Shown in pieces: positions 24,327 through 33,625 of a DNA stretch of 64,000 nt. The first letter of the stretch is position 1; every line of letters begins with the position of its first letter. A model generated the notes under the pieces. It searched no databases. It saw nothing but the letters and a program-made list of their open reading frames with translations, and was not told where the DNA came from. The stretch covers positions 124,001 to 188,000 of the forward strand of contig NZ_KQ948771.1 in NCBI RefSeq assembly GCF_001514205.1, written 5' to 3'. The DNA comes from Streptomyces griseoruber (lineage in GTDB: Bacteria > Actinomycetota > Actinomycetes > Streptomycetales > Streptomycetaceae). Both the position numbers and the translations under genes were made by a program.

Positions 24327-25208
24327 GTGGGGGACACCGTCGCACGCAGTCTGTGGGAGCGGTTCGAACCGGTCCACGGCCTGGTCTACTTCACCCCCGA
24401 GGTCCGCCGGGCCGCCGACGACCTGGGCCTGCGCGGCTTCTGGATGGGCTACTTCGCCCTGCGCGCGGCTCCGCTCGGCCCCGCGCCCGCCCCGGTGGTC
24501 ACCAGCTGCTTCTACGTCTTCCACCCCGACCGTGTCACCCGGGCGCTGCCGGACGCGTGGGGGTACGCCGACCCGGCGGCCGTGCTCGCGGCACGCGCGC
24601 GTGCGGTCGGGGCCGCCATGACCGGCGTCTACGGCCCGGAGGTCGTCGCCTCCGAGGAGATGGCCGAGGCGGCCGACCTGGCCTGGGCGGCGGCCGAGGC
24701 GGCGGACACGGCGGGGCGGGTGCTCGGCGCCGCCAACCAGGCGCTCGCCCGCCCGGCCGAGCCGCACATCAGACTCTGGCAGGCCCTGACCACCCTGCGC
24801 GAACACCGTGGCGACGGCCATGTCGCCGTCCTCGTCGGGCGGGGCGTGGGGCCCGTCGAGGCGATGGTGCTGAAGTGCGCGGCGGGGGAGTCGGACGAGG
24901 AGGCGCAACGGCAGACCCGTAAGTGGGACCTGGAACCGTGGCAGGCGGCGCGGGCCCGGTTGGGTGCGCGCGGCTGGCTCGACGAGGACGGGCACCTCAC
25001 CAAGGAGGGGGCGGCCGCCCGCGACGAGATCGAGGCCGACACGGATGCCGCGGCCGCCCAGCCCTGGAACGCCCTCGGCACCGAGGCCACCGCCCGCCTC
25101 GCCGACCTGCTGGCCCCCCTGGCCCGGACCGTCCTGGACTCGGGGATCGTCCCGCCCGCCAACCCGGTGGGACTGACCAGGGGCTCCTGGGGGACCGCCG
25201 GGAGGTGA
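24327..25208 (+). CDS. SCO6745-family protein
   Basis: 293 aa, GTG start with GGGAGG 6 nt upstream. It resembles a widespread actinobacterial family (SCO6745-like) with an N-terminal helical part (LWERFEPVHGLVYFTPEVRR, LRGFWMGYFALRAAPLG), a central region (WQALTTLREHRGDGHVAVLV) and a C-terminal winged-helix-like part (ARLGARGWLDEDGHLTKEGA). Function unknown. It is read from its own promoter region; neighbours give no hint. Confidence 0.8.
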   Translation: MGDTVARSLWERFEPVHGLVYFTPEVRRAADDLGLRGFWMGYFALRAAPLGPAPAPVVTSCFYVFHPDRVTRALPDAWGYADPAAVLAARARAVGAAMTGVYGPEVVASEEMAEAADLAWAAAEAADTAGRVLGAANQALARPAEPHIRLWQALTTLREHRGDGHVAVLVGRGVGPVEAMVLKCAAGESDEEAQRQTRKWDLEPWQAARARLGARGWLDEDGHLTKEGAAARDEIEADTDAAAAQPWNALGTEATARLADLLAPLARTVLDSGIVPPANPVGLTRGSWGTAGR

Positions 25209-25430
25209 TCCCGCTCGGTGGCGGGGCGGGGGTGATCGCCGCATGCGGTGCGGTGCGGTGCGATGCGGCGCAGGGGCGGGGAACCCGTCGCGGTGCGGTG
25301 CGCGGGCGGCCACTGGGGCCGGTGCGGGGCCGTCGCCGCAGCCACGGACATCGGCAGCGCCAGGAAGAGCCGGTCGGTGGCGGCGCACGGGGCGTGACGC
25401 GATCCGTGCGGGCGGGCACCGGCACCCGCC

Positions 25431-25757
25431 GTGCCTCGGCCGTGCCCGCCCCGGCTCCGCCGGTTCGTGGAACACCCTGTCGGCGCGCGGCAGCCGTCCA
25501 CGGAGGCGTCCGGCCACGGCGGCGCACCGGCGTCGCCGACTCGGAGGTCCGCCTCCGGCAGGCGGGCGCCTGCGACGGCCGTCATCCGTTCCGAGGTCCT
25601 GCGGGCCCAGGCCGGGGAGCCAGGTGCCCGGATCGCCGCCGCGCGGGCGTCCCCCGCCCTCGTCGAGTGCGCGCTCGGCCGTGCGCACGAGGACGTCACC
25701 CCGTGCCCCCACTTCACCAGGCTCCCGGGGGCGACAGCACCGGCGTCCCCTCAGTAG
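25431..25757 (+). CDS. Possible small hypothetical protein
   Basis: A 108-aa frame from GTG 25431 shows strong third-position GC, and its C-terminal half (TAVIRSEVLRAQAGEPGARI, VECALGRAHEDV) looks protein-like. I do not recognise it and there is no good ribosome site. It ends just before the leaderless isomerase gene. It lies in a 559-bp gap (25209-25767) in which I see no other gene; a run of GCGGT repeats lies around 25240-25265. Confidence 0.3.
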   Translation: MPRPCPPRLRRFVEHPVGARQPSTEASGHGGAPASPTRRSASGRRAPATAVIRSEVLRAQAGEPGARIAAARASPALVECALGRAHEDVTPCPHFTRLPGATAPASPQ

Positions 25758-25760
25758 GCT
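25731..25760 (+). promoter_or_regulatory. Candidate leaderless promoter of the RpiB-like gene
   Basis: GCGACA (25731-25736), an 18-bp spacer and TAGGCT (25755-25760) place the transcription start on or next to the ATG at 25768. No Shine-Dalgarno sequence precedes that ATG, as expected for a leaderless transcript. Confidence 0.5.
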
Positions 25761-25767
25761 CCCGGAC

Positions 25768-26223
25768 ATGCGGATCTCCGTCTCCTCGGACATGGACGAA
25801 CCCGTGGCCCGCGCCCTCGTCTCGGAGCTGCGCGGCCGCGGGCACGACGTCGTGACCCACGGCGCGCTGCGCCCCGGCGACGACCCGCAGTGGGCGGTGT
25901 GTTCGGAGGCGGCGGCGCGGGACGTGTCGGCCGGGATCTCGGAGCAGGCCGTGGTGTGCTGCTGGACCGGCACGGGCGCGTCCATCGCCGCCAACAAGGT
26001 GCCCGGTGTGCGGGCCGCCCTGTGCGCCGACGCCTACACCGCCGACGGTGCCCGCCGCTGGAACGACGCGAACGTCCTCGCCCTCAGCCTGCGTCTGACC
26101 TCCGAGCCGCTGCTCAAGGAGATCCTGGACGCCTGGTTCGGCGCGGAGCCCAGCCCGGACGTCGAGGACCGCCGCAACGTGGAGCACATCGCCGGCCTCG
26201 ACACGGGCCGCACCGCTCCCTAG
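25768..26223 (+). CDS. RpiB/LacA/LacB-family sugar-phosphate isomerase
   Basis: 151 aa. The RpiB fold signature is present: ISVSSDMDEPVARALVSELR, GHDVVTHGAL, a CWTGTGASIAANKVPGVRAAL phosphate-binding loop and ARRWNDANVLALSLR. The usual catalytic Cys of RpiB lies in a DxxCGTGIG segment; here the corresponding loop reads VVCCWTGTGASIAANK, so a Cys is near but the motif is altered. It may act on ribose 5-phosphate or another aldose phosphate. Its position 160 bp before the phosphoketolase gene fits pentose-phosphate metabolism. Confidence 0.85.
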   Translation: MRISVSSDMDEPVARALVSELRGRGHDVVTHGALRPGDDPQWAVCSEAAARDVSAGISEQAVVCCWTGTGASIAANKVPGVRAALCADAYTADGARRWNDANVLALSLRLTSEPLLKEILDAWFGAEPSPDVEDRRNVEHIAGLDTGRTAP

Positions 26224-26383
26224 AAGCACCCCCGCCCCGGAAGCACCCCGAGCCCCTTAAGGACGCATCCGCTCGGCCGTATGGGCCGGTCGGCCCGGTC
26301 GGGTACCCGGTGGACCGGAGAGAGTGGGGAGGTACGGACCGGCACGCACCCGCGCGCGACCCCGATCCGGAAGGGAACCCGTG

Positions 26384-28768
26384 ATGCCCGTCGAACCGCA
26401 GCAGTCCTCCGCCCGGCTGTCCGACGACGAGCTCAGGACACTGCACGCCCACTGGCGCGCGGCGAACTACCTGTCCGTCGGCCAGATCCACCTCATGGCC
26501 AACCCGCTGCTCACCGAGCCGCTGCGCCCCGAGCACGTCAAACCGCGACTGCTCGGCCACTGGGGCACCTCACCGGGCCTCAACCTCGTGTACACCCACC
26601 TCAACCGGGTGATCCGGGGCCGTGATCTGAACGCCCTGTGCGTGTGGGGCCCCGGGCACGGCGGCCCGGCGGTGGTCGCCAACTCCTGGCTGGAGGGCTC
26701 GTACACCGAGACCTACCCCGACGTCACCCGGGACGGGCCCGGCATGGCGAGGCTGTTCCGGCAGTTCTCCTTCCCCGGCGGCATCCCCAGCCATGTCGCC
26801 CCCGAGACGCCCGGCTCGATCCATGAGGGCGGCGAGCTCGGCTACTCCCTCTCCCACGCCTACGGCGCCGCGCTGGACAACCCGGACCTGCTGGTCGCCT
26901 GTGTGATCGGTGACGGCGAGGCGGAGACCGGGCCGCTGGCCGCCTCCTGGCACTCCAACAAGTTGCTCGACCCCGTGCACGACGGCGCGGTCCTGCCGAT
27001 CCTGCACCTCAACGGCTACAAGATCGCCAACCCGACCGTGCTGGCCCGCATCCCCGAGCCGGAACTCGACGAACTGCTGCGCGGCTACGGCCACGACCCC
27101 ATCCATGTCACCGGCGACGAACCGTACGCCGTCCACCGCGCGATGGCCCAGGCCATGGACACCGCGCTGGACCGCATCGCCGCCCTGCAACGCGCCGCCC
27201 GTGTGGAGGGCGCCGGGGAGCGGCCGCGCTGGCCCGTCATCGTGCTGCGCACCCCCAAGGGCTGGACCGGGCCCGCCCATGTCGACCGGCTGCCCGTGGA
27301 GGGCACCTGGCGCGCCCACCAGGTCCCGCTGTCCGCCGTCCGGGACAACCCCGACCACCTGCGCCAGCTGGAGGCCTGGCTGCGCTCCTACCGGCCCGAG
27401 GAACTCTTCGACGCCCACGGCGCCCCCCGCCTCGACGTCCTCGCCTGCGTCCCCGACGGCACCCGCCGCCTCGGCGCCACCCCGCACGCCAACGGCGGAC
27501 TCCTCCTGCGTGAACTGCCCCTGCCCGGCCTCGACTCCTACGCCGTCCCGGTCGACAAGCCCGGCACGACCCTGCACGAACCCACCCGCGTCCTGGGCCA
27601 GTTGCTCGAGGACGTCATGCGGTCCACCGCCGGGCGCCGGGACTTCCGGCTGGTCGGCCCCGACGAGACCGCCTCCAACCGCCTCCAGGCCGTCTACGGC
27701 GCGAGCGGCAAGGCCTGGCAGGCGCAGACCCTCCAGGTCGACGAACACCTCGACCGGCACGGCCGGGTGATGGAGATCCTCTCCGAACACACCTGCCAGG
27801 GCTGGCTGGAAGGCTATCTCCTGACGGGCCGTCACGGTCTGTTCTCCTGCTACGAGGCGTTCGTGCACATCGTCGACTCGATGGTCAACCAGCACATCAA
27901 ATGGCTGCGGGTGACCCGGCGGCTGCCCTGGCGCGCCTCCATCGCCTCCCTCAACTACCTGCTCACCTCGCACGTATGGCGCCAGGACCACAACGGCTTC
28001 TCCCACCAGGACCCCGGTTTCGTCGACCACATCCTCAACAAGAGCCCCGAAGCCGTACGGGTGTACCTGCCGCCGGACGCCAACACCCTGCTGTCGGTCG
28101 CGGACCACGCCCTGCGCAGCCGCGACTACGTCAACGTCATCGTGGCCGGGAAGCAGCCCTGCTTCGACTGGCTGTCCATGGACGCCGCCCGGGTCCACTG
28201 CGCACGGGGCGCCGGCATCTGGGACTGGGCCGGCACCGAGAACGGCAGCCGCGAGCCCGACGTCGTCCTCGCCTGCGCGGGGGACGTCCCGACCCAGGAG
28301 GTGCTGGCCGCCGCCCAGTTGCTCCGCCGCAACCTGCCCGAACTCGCGGTCCGTGTCGTCAACGTCGTCGACATCGCCCGCCTCATGCCGAGCGAGGAAC
28401 ACCCGCACGGCATGAGCGACTTCGCGTACGACGGACTGTTCACCGCCGACAGACCGGTGATCTTCGCCTACCACGGCTACCCGTGGCTGATCCACCGGCT
28501 CGCCTACCGCCGCGCCGGTCACGGCAATCTTCATGTGCGCGGCTACAAGGAGATCGGCACCACCACCACGCCGTTCGACATGGTCGTCCGCAACGACCTC
28601 GACCGCTACCGCCTCGTCATGGACGTCATCGACCGGGTCCCCGGGCTCGCGGTGCGCGCGGCGGCCGTACGGCAGCGGATGGAGGACGCGCGGCTGCGCC
28701 ACCATGACTGGATCCGGGTCCACGGCACCGACCTTCCCGAGGTCGCGGACTGGTCCTGGGACGGCTGA
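26384..28768 (+). CDS. xfp: Phosphoketolase (xylulose 5-phosphate/fructose 6-phosphate)
   Basis: 794 aa, the usual length. ThDP-dependent phosphoketolase features: LGHWGTSPGLNLVYTHLNR, GPGHGGPAVVANSWLEGSY, GDGEAETGPLAASWHSNK, LNGYKIANPTVLARI, SEHTCQGWLEGYLLTGRHG, WRQDHNGFSHQDPGFVDH and GKQPCFDWLSMDAA. It cleaves xylulose 5-phosphate or fructose 6-phosphate with phosphate to acetyl phosphate and an aldose phosphate. ATG 26384 has a GGAAGGGAA ribosome site. No acetate kinase or phosphotransacetylase gene is adjacent. Confidence 0.97.
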   Translation: MPVEPQQSSARLSDDELRTLHAHWRAANYLSVGQIHLMANPLLTEPLRPEHVKPRLLGHWGTSPGLNLVYTHLNRVIRGRDLNALCVWGPGHGGPAVVANSWLEGSYTETYPDVTRDGPGMARLFRQFSFPGGIPSHVAPETPGSIHEGGELGYSLSHAYGAALDNPDLLVACVIGDGEAETGPLAASWHSNKLLDPVHDGAVLPILHLNGYKIANPTVLARIPEPELDELLRGYGHDPIHVTGDEPYAVHRAMAQAMDTALDRIAALQRAARVEGAGERPRWPVIVLRTPKGWTGPAHVDRLPVEGTWRAHQVPLSAVRDNPDHLRQLEAWLRSYRPEELFDAHGAPRLDVLACVPDGTRRLGATPHANGGLLLRELPLPGLDSYAVPVDKPGTTLHEPTRVLGQLLEDVMRSTAGRRDFRLVGPDETASNRLQAVYGASGKAWQAQTLQVDEHLDRHGRVMEILSEHTCQGWLEGYLLTGRHGLFSCYEAFVHIVDSMVNQHIKWLRVTRRLPWRASIASLNYLLTSHVWRQDHNGFSHQDPGFVDHILNKSPEAVRVYLPPDANTLLSVADHALRSRDYVNVIVAGKQPCFDWLSMDAARVHCARGAGIWDWAGTENGSREPDVVLACAGDVPTQEVLAAAQLLRRNLPELAVRVVNVVDIARLMPSEEHPHGMSDFAYDGLFTADRPVIFAYHGYPWLIHRLAYRRAGHGNLHVRGYKEIGTTTTPFDMVVRNDLDRYRLVMDVIDRVPGLAVRAAAVRQRMEDARLRHHDWIRVHGTDLPEVADWSWDG

Positions 28769-28856
28769 GACGGCAGGTCACGGGCGGCCTGGCAGGGCGC
28801 ACACACGGGGGCGGACGGCGCAGGGCGAGGGGCAGGAGGACGGCGCGCGTGCGCCC

Positions 28857-28886
28857 TGGCACGGCGCCTCGCCCGGTGCTTACAGT
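28857..28886 (+). promoter_or_regulatory. Candidate promoter upstream of the ATP-grasp gene
   Basis: TGGCAC (28857-28862), an 18-bp spacer and TACAGT (28881-28886). The 339-bp gap 28769-29107 otherwise shows no gene. The 5' leader would be about 215 nt. Confidence 0.35.
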
Positions 28887-29107
28887 GGTCGGCCAGCCCT
28901 GCACGCGGATCCGGCGGGGCGACATCCCCGTGGTCCCGGCCGGGCGTCCGCCCGGCTCCCCGGTTCGGCTCCCGCACACCGGCGCGGCTCCCAGGGCGAC
29001 CGGCGCGAGGACCGCCCGCGCGACAGGCACCATCCGTGACACCGCTCGTACCGCGCGCACGAGGGCACCCGCGGCGCGAGCGCGCGTCGACATCACTGGA
29101 GGCCGCT

Positions 29108-30085
29108 GTGTCCCGACCGAGCATCGCCCTGATCGCCGATCCCACCTCGTCCGAAGGCTGCCGGGAGTACCTCGCCGACGCGGTGGAACTGCTCACCGGC
29201 GCACCGCCCGTCCGGATCGACTCCCGGCACTTCGCGACCGGCGGCCGTGGCCGTGGCGTCCGCGACGGCGGCCGGTTACGGCTCCAGGTCCCCGAGGAGC
29301 GGCTGGACTTCGTCCCCGACGTCGTCCTGCTCTACGAGATCCCCCCGCACCGCCGGCGGGACCTCGCCGCCTTTCAGGAACTCCTTCAGACCCACGACGT
29401 GGTGACGCTGGGCACCGGAGCCGAGGCCTGGCGGACGGCGACGGAGAAGAACCTCACCGTCGCCCGCTTCCACCGGGACGGTGTCGCCCAGATGGAGACC
29501 GTGGTCCTGTCCCGGCCCTCCGTCTGGGAGGCGGCCGACGTGTTCGACCGGCTCGGTGGCGACACCTGGGCCCGGCCCGTCGTCGGCACCGGCGGCGACG
29601 ACACCTTCCACGTCACCACCCCCGACCTGCTGGAGTACGCCACCGCCTACTACGCCGAACACGGCACCGACTGGATGCTCTCCCGTGACGCGGGCAACAT
29701 CACCGCCGACGGCCTGCGCCACCAGTTCCGGGTCTTCGTCCTCGGCGGGCAGGTCGTACACGCCCGCGAGCACCTCCAGCCGGAACCCGACACCCCCTGC
29801 AACACCTGCCGGGGCGCCACCCCCGTCCACATCGACCCGCCCGACCTGTCGCCGCGCCTGACCGAGCTGGCCGTCGCCGCCACGGCCTCGGTCGGGCTGC
29901 CGTTCGCCGGCGTCGACCTGGCGATCGAGAACGGCGGGGTCGTCTTCGAGGTCAACGTCCAGCCCGCGTTCGTCGACGGACAGGTCGAGGTGGAGAAGGT
30001 GGCCGTGCCGTACGTCCAGGCCCATCTGGACGCCTTCGAACTGGCCCGCGGCGGCCCGTCCCGGGGGCTCACAGCCTCAGCGTGA
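29108..30085 (+). CDS. ATP-grasp (RimK-like) carboxylate-amine ligase, TTA-containing
   Basis: 325 aa from GTG 29108 with GGAGG upstream. ATP-grasp features: TATEKNLTVARFHRDGV, WARPVVGTGGDDTFHV (ATP loop), QFRVFVLGGQVVHAREHL, GLPFAGVDLAIENGGVVFEVNVQPAF (Mg/ATP-binding Glu-x-Asn). It resembles RimK/LysX-type ligases that add an amino acid to a carboxylate, but the partner peptide or metabolite is unknown. Codon 57 is TTA (29276-29278), the rare leucine codon read by the bldA tRNA, so translation probably depends on developmental stage. Its 3' end overlaps the convergent phosphatase gene by 17 bp. Confidence 0.85.
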   Translation: MSRPSIALIADPTSSEGCREYLADAVELLTGAPPVRIDSRHFATGGRGRGVRDGGRLRLQVPEERLDFVPDVVLLYEIPPHRRRDLAAFQELLQTHDVVTLGTGAEAWRTATEKNLTVARFHRDGVAQMETVVLSRPSVWEAADVFDRLGGDTWARPVVGTGGDDTFHVTTPDLLEYATAYYAEHGTDWMLSRDAGNITADGLRHQFRVFVLGGQVVHAREHLQPEPDTPCNTCRGATPVHIDPPDLSPRLTELAVAATASVGLPFAGVDLAIENGGVVFEVNVQPAFVDGQVEVEKVAVPYVQAHLDAFELARGGPSRGLTASA

Positions 30086-32024
30086 ACCAGGTGGTCTTGC
30101 CCTCGTCCGTCGGCCGCACCCCCCAGCCGGCGGCGAGGGCCCGGACCAGGATCAGACCCCGCCCCGACTCCTCCTCCTCGGCCGCCAGCCGGGGCTGGGG
30201 CAGCTGCGGGCTGCGGTCGCTGACCTCGACGGTGAGATCGGTGGCCGTGCGGTGCAGATGCAGCCCGATCGGACCCTCGGCGTGCAGGACGGCGTTGGTC
30301 AGCGTCTCCGACAGCAGCAGCAACGCGTCGTCGGCGCGGGCCGCGCAGTTCCACGAGGCCAGCGTCCGGCGCAGGAAGGAACGGCCCTGCGGCACGGACA
30401 CCGGATCCGCCGCCAGATCGGTGGTGACCGCCGCCAGCGGTGCCTCCGGAAGCCGGGCGAACAGCAGGGTCACATCGTCGTTGTGGCTGTCGGCGTCCGG
30501 CAGCAGACCCGCCAGCACCTGGTCGGCGGCGGCCTCCAGCGACGGCGTACCGGAGAACAGGCCCTCCAGCAGGACGGTGAGTTCATCGATCCTGAACTCG
30601 ATGTCGCTGCCGGGCGTCTCCACCAGCCCGTCCGTGTACAGCACCAGCGTGGCGCCCGGCGGTATCTCGGTGCTGGACTGCTCGTAGAGCACGTCGCCCA
30701 CCCCGAGCGGCGCGTTCACCGGGCAGGGCAGCGCGGTGATGCCGTCGCCCACCCCCGCCACCAGCACCGGCAGATGGCCCGCCGAACACACGGTGACCGT
30801 GCCCGCGTCCGGGGCGATGACCAGGTAGCAGCAGGTGACCAGCTGATCGGGGACGTCGAGATCGGCGACGCAGGTGTCCAGCGCCCGCATCAGCTGACGC
30901 GGCTGCATCCCGGTCTTCGCCAGCGCGTGCGCGGCCGATCGCAACTGGCCCATCACGGCGGCCGCTTCGAGCCCACGGCCCATCACGTCACCGATCAGCA
31001 CGCCCACCCGGTCGGCGCCCAGCGGGATCAGGTCGAACCAGTCGCCGCCCACTCCGGCACCCTGGGTGGCCGGCCGGTAGCGGCTCGCCGTGTCCAGCCC
31101 CGGCAGGGCGGGCGGCGTGCCCATCAGACTGCGTTGCAGCGTCAGCGCGATGTGCCGCTGCTGCTCGAGGAGTGCCGTGAGTTCGGCCTCGGCCCGCTTG
31201 CGGTCGCTGATGTCCCGCACGATCGCGCACGCCCCGACCACCTTGCCGTGCGTGTCCCGGGTCGGCCACAGCGTCACGTCCACGTCCAGCAGCGTTCCCG
31301 TGCTGGTCAGCCGTAGGGTCTCGAAGTGCTCGACCTTCTCGCCGTGCCGCAGCCGCTTCAGCAGCGAGCGGACCTCGCCCCGCAGCTCCTGCGGTGCCAG
31401 CAGCGAGACATGACGCCCTATCACCTCCTCGGCCGTGTAGCCGTACAGTCGTTGCGCGGCCGCGTTCCAGTAGGTGATGTACCCGTCGAGGGTCTTCGCG
31501 AGGATCGCGTCCTGCGAGGACTCCACCAGCGCGGCGAGCTCGTTGATCCGGGCCTCGGCCGCCTTGCGGTCGCTGACGTCCCGCACGGCCGCCGACACCA
31601 GCAGCCCGTCGGCCGTCTCCAGCGGACTGAGGCTGATCTCCACGGGGAACTCGGTGCCGTCCTTGCGCAGCCCGTGCAGCTCCAGCCCGGCGCCCATCGG
31701 CCGCACCTGACGGTTGGCCGTGTAGGCGCCCCGGTGCCCGGTGTGCTGGTCGCGGAAGCGGTCCGGGATGAGCAACTCCACCGGATGGCCGAGGAGTTCC
31801 TCGCGGCCGTAGCCGAACAGCGCCTCCGTCTGTGCGTTGACCAACCGGATGGCGCCCCGGTCGTCGACGATGACCATGGCGTCCGGCGCGGCCTCCAGCA
31901 GACCGCGGAAGCGCTCCTCGGCCCCGCTCGGGGCCCCGTCCGGTATGGGCGCACCACAGCCGCACCGTTTCTGCTGTGCCCTGCCCGAACGCAGCACGGG
32001 ATCTGCCTGCATCACGTCGGCCAT
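30069..32024 (-). CDS. PAS-PAS-PP2C (SpoIIE)-HATPase phosphatase
   Basis: 651 aa from ATG 32024 (GAGG 6 nt upstream). Two PAS domains (about 35-145, EAAPDAMVIVDDRGAIRLVN; about 160-270, DAILAKTLDGYITYWNAAAQ) precede a PP2C/SpoIIE domain (about 300-510; GVGGDWFDLIPL, GDVMGRGLEAAAVMGQLRSA, VLYTDGLVETPG, SHNDDVTLLFARL) and a HATPase domain (about 530-645; LLLLSETLTNAVLHAEG, EESGRGLILVRALA). It is soluble and probably a redox/light or ligand-sensing member of the anti-sigma partner-switching network. Alternative start ATG-equivalent at 32036. Confidence 0.92.
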   Translation of the reverse strand: MADVMQADPVLRSGRAQQKRCGCGAPIPDGAPSGAEERFRGLLEAAPDAMVIVDDRGAIRLVNAQTEALFGYGREELLGHPVELLIPDRFRDQHTGHRGAYTANRQVRPMGAGLELHGLRKDGTEFPVEISLSPLETADGLLVSAAVRDVSDRKAAEARINELAALVESSQDAILAKTLDGYITYWNAAAQRLYGYTAEEVIGRHVSLLAPQELRGEVRSLLKRLRHGEKVEHFETLRLTSTGTLLDVDVTLWPTRDTHGKVVGACAIVRDISDRKRAEAELTALLEQQRHIALTLQRSLMGTPPALPGLDTASRYRPATQGAGVGGDWFDLIPLGADRVGVLIGDVMGRGLEAAAVMGQLRSAAHALAKTGMQPRQLMRALDTCVADLDVPDQLVTCCYLVIAPDAGTVTVCSAGHLPVLVAGVGDGITALPCPVNAPLGVGDVLYEQSSTEIPPGATLVLYTDGLVETPGSDIEFRIDELTVLLEGLFSGTPSLEAAADQVLAGLLPDADSHNDDVTLLFARLPEAPLAAVTTDLAADPVSVPQGRSFLRRTLASWNCAARADDALLLLSETLTNAVLHAEGPIGLHLHRTATDLTVEVSDRSPQLPQPRLAAEEEESGRGLILVRALAAGWGVRPTDEGKTTWFTLRL

Positions 32025-32098
32025 CTTCCACCTCACCCTGCGCGACGGTTCAGGCCACTACAGCGCCTTTCGGCCGCCTCCGCCCCGGGAAGTCGTTT

Positions 32099-32117
32099 AC
32101 TGTCCGTTCACTGTCCG
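32099..32117. repeat. Direct repeat ACTGTCCG x2 between phosphatase and kinase genes
   Basis: ACTGTCCG at 32099-32106 and again at 32110-32117, 11 bp apart (one helical turn), in the divergent intergenic region. It could be a regulator site for the phosphatase gene. No regulator is assigned. Confidence 0.35.
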
Positions 32118-32201
32118 AACCTGAACGCGACGTCACGGGATGGCCGCGTGATGGCGAACGCAGTTCTGCGCAGCGGGCGGGACCCGCCGTACGCTCGTCC
32201 C

Positions 32202-33071
32202 GTGCCCTCGCCCCGTCGGCCCGACCCGGGCCCCGCCTCCGCCGTCACCGAACTCACCGGGAGGGCCGTCCACCGGATGCGCCCGCTGTCCGGGACGCTC
32301 TGGGAGGCCGTACTCGACGACGGGCGCACGGTGATGGTCAAACGGGGCGACCGGCGCGACGCCGTACGGGCCGAGGCCGCCGGGCTGCGCTGGCTGGCCG
32401 CGGCGGACACCGTACGGGTGCCCGGCGTCCTCGGGGACGACGAGCGGTGGCTGGTGACCGAGCGGGTGGCGACCGGGGCGCCGGGCGCGGAGCCCGCCGT
32501 ACGGTTCGGCCGGGACCTCGCCGCGCTGCACGCCGCGGGCGCCCCCGGCTTCGGCGCGCCCCCGCCGGGCGGCCCCGAGGAGGCGTGCATCGGACTCGCC
32601 CCCCTGCGCAACACCGTCGGCGAGGACTGGCCGCGCTGGTTCGCCGAGCACCGGGTGCTGCCCTATCTGCGCGCCGCGGTCGACGCCGGCACGGTGCGCC
32701 CCGCCGAGGCGGCCGACGTCGAACGCCTCTGCGCGCGGCTGCCCGGGCTGGCCGGGCCCGCCGAGCCGCCCGCCCGGCTCCACGGCGACCTGTGGAACGG
32801 CAACGTCCTGTGGGGCGCCGACGGCGACGTCCGGATCATCGACCCGGCCGCGCACGGCGGACACCGCGAGACCGACCTCGCGATGCTCGCCCTGTTCGGC
32901 TGCCCGTACCTGCGGCAGGTCCTTCAGGGGTACGAGCAGGTCGCCCCACTCGCCGAGGGGTGGGCCGGACGTGTCGGCGTGCACCAGCTCTTCCCGCTGC
33001 TGGTGCACGCCGTGCTGTTCGGGAGGCCGTACGCCGAGCAGGCGCTCGCGGTGGCCCGGACAGCCCTGTGA
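32202..33071 (+). CDS. Fructosamine/ketosamine-3-kinase-like protein
   Basis: 289 aa. Protein-kinase-like fold of the fructosamine kinase family: AVTELTGRAVHRMRPLSG then LWEAVLDDGRTVMVKRG (ATP Lys), catalytic ARLHGDLWNGNVLWG and metal-binding VRIIDPAAHGGHRETDLAML. The family phosphorylates sugar-amine (Amadori) adducts for deglycation. GTG 32202 lies 6 nt after TACGCT (32190-32195), the layout of a leaderless Streptomyces gene; ATG 32151 is an alternative. It converges with the DUF6479 gene. Confidence 0.85.
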   Translation: MPSPRRPDPGPASAVTELTGRAVHRMRPLSGTLWEAVLDDGRTVMVKRGDRRDAVRAEAAGLRWLAAADTVRVPGVLGDDERWLVTERVATGAPGAEPAVRFGRDLAALHAAGAPGFGAPPPGGPEEACIGLAPLRNTVGEDWPRWFAEHRVLPYLRAAVDAGTVRPAEAADVERLCARLPGLAGPAEPPARLHGDLWNGNVLWGADGDVRIIDPAAHGGHRETDLAMLALFGCPYLRQVLQGYEQVAPLAEGWAGRVGVHQLFPLLVHAVLFGRPYAEQALAVARTAL

Positions 33072-33087
33072 CCCGTCCTCCGGTGAC

Positions 33088-33453
33088 TCAGTGGGCGCCC
33101 AGTCCGCCTCCGCCGAACGAGCCGCTGCTGCCCTTGCTCCAGCGGGGCCTGGTCTTGTCCGAGCTCGGCCGGGTCTGGAGGTTGGTCAGCTCATAGGGGG
33201 TGAGGGGGCGTTCGCCCTTGGCGACGTGGGGCACCTCCTGGGACTCGCGGTTCTCGCGGATCTCGTGCACCGCGCCCTCCGGCGGAAGGTGCGGCTGATC
33301 CTCGGGACGCGGCCTCGGCGACTCGCGCGCCTTCACCCGCGCGCCGAACCAGAAGCTGCCGGCCAGCAGCGCCAGAACGACGACCGCGACCAGGAACAGC
33401 ACCAGGCTGATCAGGCCGCTCGCGGCGGCCAACTGCTCGCTTGCAGTACTCAT
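33088..33453 (-). CDS. DUF6479-family membrane protein
   Basis: 121 aa. One N-terminal membrane segment (LISLVLFLVAVVVLALLAGS), then a basic/acidic cytoplasmic part (RESPRPRPEDQPHLPPEG, VHEIRENRESQEVPH) and a Gly/Ser-rich end (GSSGSFGGGGLGAH). It looks like the DUF6479 family, common and uncharacterised in Streptomyces. Confidence 0.85.
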   Translation of the reverse strand: MSTASEQLAAASGLISLVLFLVAVVVLALLAGSFWFGARVKARESPRPRPEDQPHLPPEGAVHEIRENRESQEVPHVAKGERPLTPYELTNLQTRPSSDKTRPRWSKGSSGSFGGGGLGAH

Positions 33454-33625
33454 ATCGCCTCAATACCCCAGGAACGGGGCGCAAATCCCGCACCGCCCCA
33501 CCCATTACTCAGCGTCGGCAAACCGGCACACAGGGCGTCCGGCTGCGCGGGCCTGCGCGCTGCGGGCGAGCCTGCTGGATCCGGAGGGGACGGAACGGCC
33601 GCGGCTCCCGCGCCGCAAGGCCGTC

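Noticed and set aside
25231..25300. GCGGTGCGGTGC runs as a possible CRISPR or microsatellite array
   Set aside because: Only a few imperfect 5-bp units are present, with no spacer structure; this is ordinary low-complexity GC-rich sequence.
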